From Ardenticatenales bacterium (GTDB lineage Bacteria; Chloroflexota; Anaerolineae; Promineifilales; UBA4811), in the NCBI GenBank assembly GCA_030667645.1, contig DAOUVM010000081.1, positions 1 through 8,598 of the forward strand: 8,598 nt of DNA, given 5' to 3'. The number at the start of each line of letters is the position of its first letter. Position 1 is the stretch's first letter. The notes beneath the pieces were generated by a model. The model saw only the letters and a list, made by a program, of their open reading frames with translations, was not told the DNA's origin and did no database searches. Below are positions 1 to 6,260 of this stretch, in pieces. The position numbers and the translations under genes were made by a program.

Positions 1-45
1 ACCGAGCAGATCTTGCGCTATTTGACCGTCAGATTGGAAAGCTAA
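1..45 (+). CDS. rpsF: 30S ribosomal protein S6, C-terminal end (partial)
   Basis: Only the last 14 codons lie in the window, reading TEQILRYLTVRLES and then TAA at 43-45. The ILRYLTVRL pattern matches the final beta strand of bacterial S6, where 'VLRYLVVR'-like text is conserved. S6 pairs with S18 on the platform of the small ribosomal subunit. The gene for S18 follows 71 bases downstream on the same strand, which is the partner expected in bacterial operons and strongly supports this call. The 5' part is cut off by the window edge. Confidence 0.85.
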   Translation, partial: TEQILRYLTVRLES

Positions 46-61
46 CAAGAGACATTCCGCT

Positions 62-82
62 GCGCGGCCAACTACGCCGCGC
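62..82 (+). promoter_or_regulatory. Hairpin between rpsF and rpsR
   Basis: GCGCGGC at 62-68 pairs perfectly with GCCGCGC at 76-82 around a 7-base loop. It sits in the only gap between rpsF and rpsR and ends 23 bases before the rpsR Shine-Dalgarno. No T-run follows directly (the next bases are CCGGATTTTGG), so it is not a clear terminator. It could be an RNA stability, processing or autoregulatory element. The function is inference; the stem itself is plain in the sequence. Confidence 0.4.
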
Positions 83-116
83 CCGGATTTTGGCCGAGTG
101 AGACCAGGAGGTTCCA

Positions 117-365
117 GTGTCAGATAACTTTAGGCGTAGGGGGCGGAGACAGAGACCTCGATTCTGTGCCTTTTGTGCGGACAAGGATTCCCAGATCGAC
201 TACAAGCAGCCAGGTGGGCTGCGTCGATACTTGTCGGGCCAGGGCAAGATGCGGCCGCGGCGTCAGACGGGGCTTTGCGCCAAGCATCAACGCAAGTTGG
301 CGCAGGCCATCAAGCGAGCGCGCCATCTGGGCCTGTTGAGCTTTTCCGGCGAAGGGCGCGAGTGA
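117..365 (+). CDS. rpsR: 30S ribosomal protein S18 (bS18), zinc-ligand form
   Basis: This 82-residue protein has the usual length for bS18, which binds S6 and 16S rRNA on the platform of the 30S subunit. The basic N-terminus, the central IDYKQPGGLRRYLS segment and the tail RKLAQAIKRARHLGLL are diagnostic. C17 and C20 (CAFC) together with C54 and H57 (CAKH) form a four-ligand zinc ribbon, the so-called C+ version of S18 that many bacteria have lost. The start is GTG at 117, chosen because a full AGGAGG lies at 106-111 with 5 bases of spacing and the protein then has normal length. It follows rpsF closely and is probably co-transcribed with it. The ssb gene usually found between the two is missing, and rplI does not follow. 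Confidence 0.96.
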   Translation: MSDNFRRRGRRQRPRFCAFCADKDSQIDYKQPGGLRRYLSGQGKMRPRRQTGLCAKHQRKLAQAIKRARHLGLLSFSGEGRE

Positions 366-434
366 TCCGGCTGGACCGAGTCTGCATGAGAGCCAGGTGC
401 TGCCTCGTTCTTCCCTTTGCATAGCGTGAAAAAG

Positions 435-1652
435 ATGGCCAAACGCAACCTGCCGACACAGGAAAAAGAGACCGTAATTACACCCAAGCAGATCGCGCGT
501 GCCCGCCACGAGGGCAAGGCTCGCCGGCAGATAATGATGGCTTCAGGCGTGCTCACGGCCCTGGTGGTCGTGATACTAGGGGTGGGCCTGGTCAGCGAAC
601 TGATCGTCAAGCCTGGACAGCCGGTTGCCACCGTGGGCGATATCGAGATCAGCACTGCCGAATTTCAGAACCGAGTCCGTCTTGAGCGTGGGCAGACAAT
701 CAGCCTCATCCTCCAGTACGCCGAATTGCTTGGGGTTGAGCAGGTGTATGGCATCGCGGCTCAATTGGATGAGTATGAGACGATTGGCGAGCAAGTGCTC
801 GACACCATGGTGAACGAGGTACTGATTCGCCGGGCGGCTGCCGAGATACCACTGACGGTCTCGGACGAGGAGGTGTCGATCATGTTGGAAGAACGGGAGG
901 CGTATTATCGCAGCGGCACTCCCACTCCATTGCCGACCTACACCCCGTGGCCGTCCCCGACGCCCATCACTCGCACGGACACGATCCCCACACCGTTCCC
1001 CTCCATCACACCTCGCCCGTCCCCGACTGTGGTCACTCAGTCCGCATTTGAGGATCTCTTTGATCAACGCTTGCGCTCGATGGAAACGGATGAGGAGACT
1101 TATCGCGCGGCAGTCGAGATGCAGCTTCTGGTGGAGAGTGTGCGAGCGTGGCTGATGGAAGCTGTCCCGCTGGAGGAAGATCAGGTGCAACTGGACATGC
1201 TGCTCTTTGCCGCAAGGGAAACAGCAGACGAGTATCTGGTGCAGCTAGAGGCAGGAGAGTCGTTTGATGCTCTTGTTAGCCAGGTACGAGCAGACCCCGA
1301 TAGCGAGGGGATTGATGTCACCTCGGTGCTCTGGACACCCTTTGTAGAGCTTGCGGCGGACCGGGGGATCACTGTTGCCCAGTCCGCCTTTGCGCTGGCG
1401 GCGGACGCCCACAGCCCTGTGATAGAGAGCGGTGAAGGAGAATACGCTCTCCTTCACGTCACAGGACACGAGCAGCGCGAATTGAGCAGCAGCATCCAGA
1501 GTCAGAGAGAGGATAATCTCTACACATCGTGGCTGGAAGGTCTCCTAGAGTCGGTCGCGGTAGAGAAACACGAGTATTGGCGCAGTCGGGTTCCCCGCAC
1601 ACCTTCGTTGGACCCCCGGTTGTTGATACCTACTCCCACACCAGAGGGATAG
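435..1652 (+). CDS. Membrane-anchored SurA/PpiC-like foldase, probably non-catalytic
   Basis: This protein of 405 residues resembles SurA/PrsA-type extracytoplasmic chaperones. A basic cytoplasmic N-terminus of about 33 residues precedes one membrane segment (about 34-57, rich in Val/Leu). A SurA-like N-domain then starts at PVATVGDIEISTAEF. Residues about 161-200 are a Pro/Thr-rich low-complexity insert, and the C-terminus ends in IPTPTPEG. Residues about 251-344 align with a parvulin domain (LEAGESFDALV, AFALAADAHSPVIES). The usual histidine of 'SHIL' is replaced in LDMLLF, and that of 'GYHII' in EYALL. PPIase activity is therefore doubtful and a holdase role is more likely (inference). I chose ATG at 435, giving MAKRN; TTG 417 and GTG 426 are upstream alternatives in frame, and none has a good Shine-Dalgarno. 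It lies 69 bases after rpsR, likely in the same transcript, and ends at a strong terminator. Confidence 0.8.
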   Translation: MAKRNLPTQEKETVITPKQIARARHEGKARRQIMMASGVLTALVVVILGVGLVSELIVKPGQPVATVGDIEISTAEFQNRVRLERGQTISLILQYAELLGVEQVYGIAAQLDEYETIGEQVLDTMVNEVLIRRAAAEIPLTVSDEEVSIMLEEREAYYRSGTPTPLPTYTPWPSPTPITRTDTIPTPFPSITPRPSPTVVTQSAFEDLFDQRLRSMETDEETYRAAVEMQLLVESVRAWLMEAVPLEEDQVQLDMLLFAARETADEYLVQLEAGESFDALVSQVRADPDSEGIDVTSVLWTPFVELAADRGITVAQSAFALAADAHSPVIESGEGEYALLHVTGHEQRELSSSIQSQREDNLYTSWLEGLLESVAVEKHEYWRSRVPRTPSLDPRLLIPTPTPEG

Positions 1653-1666
1653 GGAGAAAAAAACGC

Positions 1667-1707
1667 AAGACCCCCGGCCGCTTCGACGGCCCGGGGGTCT
1701 TTTTTTT
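1667..1707 (+). terminator. Strong intrinsic terminator shared by converging genes
   Basis: AAGACCCCCGG plus CCG (1667-1680) pairs with CGG plus CCCGGGGGTCTT (1687-1701), with one bulged C and a 6-base loop CTTCGA. Eight T residues follow at 1700-1707. This is a textbook Rho-independent terminator for the rightward unit. On the opposite strand the smc stop codon (TAA, 1708-1706) overlaps this T-run. The same stem is then followed on that strand by TTGCG and a run of seven T (complement of 1657-1663), so it probably ends smc transcription too. Confidence 0.93.
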
Positions 1708-4700
1708 ACTCTGACCGCATCCCACCTTCCGGCGCTGCCAAACTCTCGCCCTCCAAGCGCAGGGAGATGATCTGGCTGGTTCCATCAGCGCTCATGCTGA
1801 CACCATAGATGGTATCAGCCGCCTCGACGGTTCCCCGGTTGTGGGTTATCACAATGAACTGGGTCTGCACGCTCAGCTCAGCCAGCATCTCCCGGAAGCG
1901 GCCCACGTTCATTTCATCCAGCATGGCGTCCACCTCGTCCAGCACGCAAAAGGGAGTAGGGCTGACAGCGAGTAGAGCGAATATCAGTGCCGCTGCGGTC
2001 AGGCTCCGCTCACCGCCGGATAGGAGCGCCAGCCCCTGGTATCGCCGATCAGGCGGTCGAGCAACGATCTCCACGCCGCTCTGGATGGGGCTTTCCGGGT
2101 CAGTGAGCACCAGGCGGGCTGTTCCGCCACCAAAGAGGCGCGTGAAGGCCTTTCTGAACTCGGTGGCAACTGCATCAAACGTTCGCTTGAACTGGGCCGC
2201 CATGACTGTATCAAGTTCGGCGATCACCTGACGCAGCTTGGCATCTGCCTCATGCAGGTCGTCCACCTGCTCTGTGAGGAATGCATACCTCTTTTCGAGC
2301 TCGACAAACTCGGCCGGCGCATTGGGGTTGATCGCCCCCATGCGTTTGAGCTGCTGTCTCCGCCGCTGAATAGAGTCCTCCAGGCCGGTTGGCAACTCTT
2401 TGACTATGGGAAGCTGCCCTACCACCTCTCCCAGCGGCAGTGGCGACTGGCCATGGATATCATCATCCAGCGGCAAGTGGACCAACCCTAGCTCGTCCGA
2501 GATAGTGGCGCGCAGACGCTCCAACTCGGCATTCCGTTGGTCAAGGGTCAACTCGGCAAGGTCTTGCGCCCTTTCCGCACTGCGCACCCGGCGCCTGTGC
2601 TGATCATCAACCGTGAGTATCTCCTGTGCGTCCGCCTCGATGTCCGCCAAACGCTTTTCGACCGGCGCAGTCTGCTCGCTGTGGTCGGCAATCTGATCCG
2701 AGAGAGCAAGACCCAGCCGGCGTTCATCTTTCATCCGCTGCGCGAGTTCTTCCCGCTCTTGATCCATCTCTCGAATGCGCTTCTCTCGGGCCGTCTGCTG
2801 CGATTCGAGTTGCCTCAGCGACTGTCGATGGGCGTCCACCAGTGCCTGCTGATTCTGACGAAATCCCTCCATTTGAGCCAGCTCGCGCTCCTGCTCAGCC
2901 AGGCTACTCAGAATTTCGTCGATCGGGAGGGCGGCTAGTTGTACCTGGATCTGCTCAAGGTCGTGACGCGTCGTGGCTTGCTGCTTGCGTGACTGTTGCT
3001 GCTGGTGTTCCGAGGAGGCCAGTTCCACGGCCTTCTCTTCTGCTTCTTGGTCGAGTTGCTGTTCTTGAGTGCGATGCCAGTTGATGCTTTGAGTCAGCCG
3101 GTCAAGCCGCAGGGTGGCTCCTTCCCATTCTCGACGAGCGGCCTGCTGTTCTTTACGCCGGCGGCCGGCCCGGCTATCAAGGCTCTCCAGATCCGCATTG
3201 AGCTGATCGAGATCATTCCGTCGGGATGTCAGTGTCGCATCGGCCGCCTCTAGCGCACTCCGCGCTGCACTCACCTGTTGGGGCAGATCGCGTCGTGCTC
3301 GCTCCTGGGACAGCAAGCCTCCTGTCTCACGGGCGGATCGCGCTATGCGTCCATCATGGGCAAACACAAGCCCGTCCAGGGTGACGGCACAGCTCTCCTC
3401 GGGAAGCATCGAGACCAAACGGCGGGCAGCCTCCCGGTTGCGGACCAGCAGGGTTCTCCCGAGCAGCAAGACGACCACGGGCTGATAGATCGGGTCGCAA
3501 CCCACCAGCTCGGCCCCGATGCCGACGACGTCCGGATCGTCCGGGGGCCTAATGGGCTGCGGGGGGCGCAACTCCAGCAAGGGTACCAGGTTCAGCCGGC
3601 CGCCTCTGCCTGCCTCGTGGGCCATCGCCTGTTGAGCTGCATGCCAATCGGTCACTGCAAGTGCGCTCAACTGGGCGCCTAGCACCGCAGCAATCGCTTC
3701 CTCCAGCTCGGCCGGGACCCGCAGCAGTTGGGCTACGGGGGCAATGATGCCCTCTGGACGGTCGGAAGCGGCCATGATTCCTCTCGCCGCCACATCGTGA
3801 CCCGACCCGGTCGCCCGAAGATCGACCAGGAGCTGGCTCTGGGCCTCTAATTCCGCCAACCTGGTCTGTGCTCTCTGAGAATCGGCGTACAGAGGCTCCA
3901 ATTCCACCAATGCTTGTTTGCGGGCAGCGATCAACGTATTGCGTTGCTGCTCCAGATCTTCAAGATCTGTCTCGATCCTGGTCAGCACTCGTTGCCGAGA
4001 GTCCAATTCATCCTCTGCATCCGCCAGGGTCGCCACTTCCTGTGCCAGTGTTTCCTGGATCGATGCTTGCTTGGACAGTAGTTCCGGCCGCTCCATGGCT
4101 AGTTCGGCGTGGCGGTTCTTCAGCGCTTCCAGGCTGGACTCGAGCCTGATCTGGGCTGTCCGAGCCTTTCGCTCCTGGTCGCGCAGTCGTGATATCTGTT
4201 GCTGCCGCGCATTGAGCGTTTCCCGTACCTCGCCAACGGCTGCTTCCTGCTCCTGCCAGCGGAACTCGGACGATGCCAGAGCTTGCTCTGCCTGGGCCAG
4301 CCCCTCGGCCGCGCCAAGCCGCTGATTCGACAGGGGACCAAGCTCGGCTGCCAATTCCTCTCGTTGGCGATCCAGGAGTCGGAGCCGTTCCGTATGCACC
4401 GCCAGATTCCGCTTGAGATCTTCCGCCTGCTGCTGAAGCTGGCCGGTCTTGTGGTTCAGGTCGCCAAGGCGGGCTCGGAGTTGACCTGCCTTTTGGCGGA
4501 GCGTCTGGAGGCGGGTTCCCAGATCAGTCTGTTCGGCCTCCATCGCTGCCAGCGTTGTGGCCCGCTCCTTTGATTCTCTCCGGGCGTCTCTCAACTGGAG
4601 CTTGGCGATATCCCAGCAGTACCCGTACCAGAGGTAGAGCAGGTTGTCGAGATCGGCGCGGATCTGTTCAAATTCGCGGGAGCGCTCTGCCTGGCGCCCC

Positions 4701-5314
4701 AACTTGCGCAAGCGGGGGCGGATCTCACCCAGAATATCGTGCACCCGCTCCAGATTGCGCTCGGTGGCTGTCAGTTTGCCTAGCGCATCTTGCTGCCGCT
4801 CCTTGTAGAGCGAGATACCGGCTGCCTCCTCGAACAGAGCCCGCCGTTCATCAGCTCGCAACGAGAGGGCAGCATCCACCAGCCCTTGCCCGATGACATT
4901 GTAGGTCCGGCGACCCAAACCGCTGGCGCCAAGAAGATCGTTGATATCGCGGAGCCGAACACGGCTACCGTTGAGCAGATACTCGTTCTCGCCGGAGCGA
5001 TACGCGCGGCGGCTGATTGCCACCTCGCTGAACTCGATCGGCAGGTGGCCATCGCTGTTGTCCAACACGATGGTGACCTGCGCCATGCCCGCCCGAGTCC
5101 GTTTCTGGCTACCGCCAAAAATCATGTCATCGGTCTTTTTGCCGCGCAAAAGACGGTAACTCTGCTCGCCGAGGACCCAGCGAAGTGCGTCCGCAATGTT
5201 GCTCTTGCCGCTACCATTGGGGCCGACGATGGCAGTAATCCCGGGTTCAAAAACGAACTCGGTTCGACTGGCAAACGTCTTGTAGCCTTGGAGCTCCAGT
5301 GCTTTCAGTAACAT
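1706..5314 (-). CDS. smc: Chromosome segregation/condensation ATPase SMC
   Basis: This is a full-length SMC of 1202 residues, the ring-forming ATPase that with ScpA and ScpB organises and segregates the chromosome. The N-terminal head opens MLLKALELQGYKTFAS and has Walker A GPNGSGKSN at 31-39 and the Q-loop text IGQGLVDAA at about 141-149. Long coiled coils rich in Q, E, R and L (about 180-500 and 670-990) flank a globular hinge at about 515-660, which includes GRGGRLNLVPL. The C-terminal head has the signature LLSGGERSL (about 1097) and Walker B FCVLDEVDAMLDE (about 1122). No break or missing motif was seen. ATG 5314 is preferred over the in-frame ATG 5344, because the latter lies inside the promoter spacer and adds ten residues with no family match. 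A weak AGGA is only 2 bases from the ATG. No scpA or scpB is in the window, and smc seems to be transcribed alone. Confidence 0.97.
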   Translation of the reverse strand: MLLKALELQGYKTFASRTEFVFEPGITAIVGPNGSGKSNIADALRWVLGEQSYRLLRGKKTDDMIFGGSQKRTRAGMAQVTIVLDNSDGHLPIEFSEVAISRRAYRSGENEYLLNGSRVRLRDINDLLGASGLGRRTYNVIGQGLVDAALSLRADERRALFEEAAGISLYKERQQDALGKLTATERNLERVHDILGEIRPRLRKLGRQAERSREFEQIRADLDNLLYLWYGYCWDIAKLQLRDARRESKERATTLAAMEAEQTDLGTRLQTLRQKAGQLRARLGDLNHKTGQLQQQAEDLKRNLAVHTERLRLLDRQREELAAELGPLSNQRLGAAEGLAQAEQALASSEFRWQEQEAAVGEVRETLNARQQQISRLRDQERKARTAQIRLESSLEALKNRHAELAMERPELLSKQASIQETLAQEVATLADAEDELDSRQRVLTRIETDLEDLEQQRNTLIAARKQALVELEPLYADSQRAQTRLAELEAQSQLLVDLRATGSGHDVAARGIMAASDRPEGIIAPVAQLLRVPAELEEAIAAVLGAQLSALAVTDWHAAQQAMAHEAGRGGRLNLVPLLELRPPQPIRPPDDPDVVGIGAELVGCDPIYQPVVVLLLGRTLLVRNREAARRLVSMLPEESCAVTLDGLVFAHDGRIARSARETGGLLSQERARRDLPQQVSAARSALEAADATLTSRRNDLDQLNADLESLDSRAGRRRKEQQAARREWEGATLRLDRLTQSINWHRTQEQQLDQEAEEKAVELASSEHQQQQSRKQQATTRHDLEQIQVQLAALPIDEILSSLAEQERELAQMEGFRQNQQALVDAHRQSLRQLESQQTAREKRIREMDQEREELAQRMKDERRLGLALSDQIADHSEQTAPVEKRLADIEADAQEILTVDDQHRRRVRSAERAQDLAELTLDQRNAELERLRATISDELGLVHLPLDDDIHGQSPLPLGEVVGQLPIVKELPTGLEDSIQRRRQQLKRMGAINPNAPAEFVELEKRYAFLTEQVDDLHEADAKLRQVIAELDTVMAAQFKRTFDAVATEFRKAFTRLFGGGTARLVLTDPESPIQSGVEIVARPPDRRYQGLALLSGGERSLTAAALIFALLAVSPTPFCVLDEVDAMLDEMNVGRFREMLAELSVQTQFIVITHNRGTVEAADTIYGVSMSADGTSQIISLRLEGESLAAPEGGMRSE

Positions 5315-5331
5315 TGTCCTGACCGGGGAGG

Positions 5332-5360
5332 AGTATAGCGGCATCGGAAAGGGGTGTCAA
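5332..5360 (-). promoter_or_regulatory. Sigma-70-type promoter of smc
   Basis: On the minus strand a perfect -35 TTGACA (5360-5355) and a -10 TATACT (5337-5332) are separated by exactly 17 bases. The expected transcription start is near 5325, about 11 bases before the smc ATG at 5314, so the leader is very short. The alternative smc ATG at 5344-5342 falls within the spacer and could not be in a transcript from here. This comes from reading the sequence only; no start-site data are available. Confidence 0.8.
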
Positions 5361-5376
5361 TGGAGACGTGTGCGGT

Positions 5377-5405
5377 TTGGAGACCGGCCGGGCCAGTGGT
5401 ACAAT
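5377..5405 (+). promoter_or_regulatory. Probable divergent promoter reading rightward
   Basis: TTGGAG (5377-5382), a 17-base spacer and TACAAT (5400-5405) make a good sigma-70-type promoter, strengthened by an extended -10 TGG just before the hexamer. It lies back to back with the smc promoter, with only 16 bases between the two -35 boxes. GGCCGG (5386-5391) and CCGGCC (5406-5411) form an inverted repeat around the -10 that could serve as an operator, though GC richness may explain it. The first full gene downstream is the VOC protein at 5669. Confidence 0.6.
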
Positions 5406-5411
5406 CCGGCC

Positions 5412-5668
5412 CTGTCAATCCGGGCAACGCTGGCAGACTGAACGGAGAACAAGAGCCCCATGCGGAATCAGACTACTTTCCGATCACGGCCGACCATTCG
5501 CCTTGATGATCGGTGATTTCACAGTGCGCGTCGTGCTCTGATCGTTTTTGTCCAACCCGATTCGGGCTCTGGCGCGACCATCCCAATGCTGCATTCCTCT
5601 GCATTGGCCAAGCAGGGCCCAAAAGTAGAACAGTCAGCACTGCCAGCGTAGATGTCATGGAGTGAGCA
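5412..5668 (+). other. Gene-free leader with two inverted repeats and tiny frames
   Basis: No gene of normal size is visible between the predicted start near 5412 and the VOC gene. Two perfect 7-bp inverted repeats are present: CCGATCA 5480-5486 with TGATCGG 5507-5513, and CCAATGC 5583-5589 with GCATTGG 5601-5607. TGATCG recurs at 5539-5544 directly before five T, so it could compete with the first repeat for pairing. An 18-codon frame (ATG 5460 to TGA 5516) and a 21-codon frame (ATG 5586 to TAG 5651) exist, with no strong ribosome site. A weak second promoter (TTGGCC 5604, TAGAAC 5626, spacing 16) is possible. It may be a regulatory leader or the remnant of a decayed short gene. Confidence 0.35.
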
Positions 5669-6043
5669 ATGGAGAAACTGCCCATCTACCAGCAGATTAC
5701 CTTTCTCATGGTCAAAGATCTAGAGGCCACGGCTCATTTCTACGAGGAGCTGCTGGAACTGCCGCTGGCAGTTGATCAGGGAAACTGCCGGATCTATCGC
5801 GTGGTGGGCGACGCATACATTGGTTTTTGCGAACGCCCGAAAGCGGTCGTCGCGACCGGCAACGTGATCGTGACGCTGGTCACACCAGAGGTGGATGCTT
5901 GGTACGAGCGGCTCCGGGAGCGGGGCGTCCAGTTTGGACGGCCGCCGACGGTCAACTCGACCTACCGCATATACCATTGTTTCGCTCACGATCCTGACGG
6001 CTATCTGGTGGAGATCCAACGCTTTCTTGATCCCACCTTCTAG
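5669..6043 (+). CDS. VOC-superfamily (glyoxalase/bleomycin-resistance fold) protein
   Basis: This 124-residue protein is the usual size of a single VOC-fold subunit, a group of metal-dependent lyases, dioxygenases and drug-binding proteins that often form dimers. The first module has TFLMVKDLEATAHFYEELL near residues 11-29. The second carries VTPEVDAWYERLRERGVQF (about 71-89) and the hallmark HDPDGYLVEIQRFLDP (about 107-122), in which E115 is at the usual position of the last metal ligand. The usual first-strand His is not obvious, so metal binding is uncertain. No substrate can be inferred. The ATG at 5669 has GGAG at 5659-5662 with 6 bases of spacing. It stands between a long leader and the DUF711 gene, 217 bases away, and no intrinsic terminator was found after it. 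Confidence 0.85.
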   Translation: MEKLPIYQQITFLMVKDLEATAHFYEELLELPLAVDQGNCRIYRVVGDAYIGFCERPKAVVATGNVIVTLVTPEVDAWYERLRERGVQFGRPPTVNSTYRIYHCFAHDPDGYLVEIQRFLDPTF

Positions 6044-6071
6044 AGTTTTTCTGAGGCCACCGGGCGGCGGC

Positions 6072-6099
6072 TCGTTGAGCGCCACGGCGTGTCGTTGAG
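6072..6099 (+). repeat. Two 8-bp direct repeats, 20-bp period
   Basis: TCGTTGAG occurs at 6072-6079 and again at 6092-6099, exactly 20 bases apart, about two turns of the helix. The first copy is part of CTCGTTGAG, itself an inverted CTC/GAG, and of a bulged hairpin spanning 6066-6083. The remainder of the 6044-6260 gap shows no gene, no T-tract terminator and no convincing promoter. A regulator site is possible but unproven. Confidence 0.3.
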
Positions 6100-6260
6100 T
6101 TCGAGCAGGCAGCCAGGTTGTCGGAGATCAGCCAGAAGCGATTCTTCAAACGTGTTGACCCGGCTGGATCGCAAGCCCGGCCGGTCGTTGCCCACAGAGT
6201 CGCTCCTGAAGAATGTGCAGTTCCAGACAATCAGCCGCCAGGTATTAGGGAGTTAGTCCC

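Noticed and set aside
417..434. TTG start at 417 for the SurA-like gene
   Set aside because: It adds only MHSVKK before MAKRN and has no Shine-Dalgarno; ATG 435 gives a natural basic N-terminus. The choice is not certain.
576..1190. 204-residue frame on the minus strand opposite the SurA-like gene
   Set aside because: Its composition is typical of an antisense shadow, there is no ribosome site and no recognisable motif, and the + frame has clear domains.
4790..5311. 173-residue frame on the + strand inside smc
   Set aside because: It is antisense to the conserved ATPase head and its translation shows no recognisable family; it is a GC-rich shadow.
5315..5344. ATG at 5344 as smc start
   Set aside because: It lies in the promoter spacer and the ten extra residues do not match the SMC N-terminus.
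5473..5685. 70-residue minus-strand frame with a hydrophobic start
   Set aside because: It overlaps the VOC start region, has no family match to my eye and no good ribosome site or promoter.
6221..6248. Possible promoter TTCCAG-16-TATTAG just before the DUF711 gene
   Set aside because: The -35 matches poorly and the implied start would fall after the AGGGAG ribosome site.
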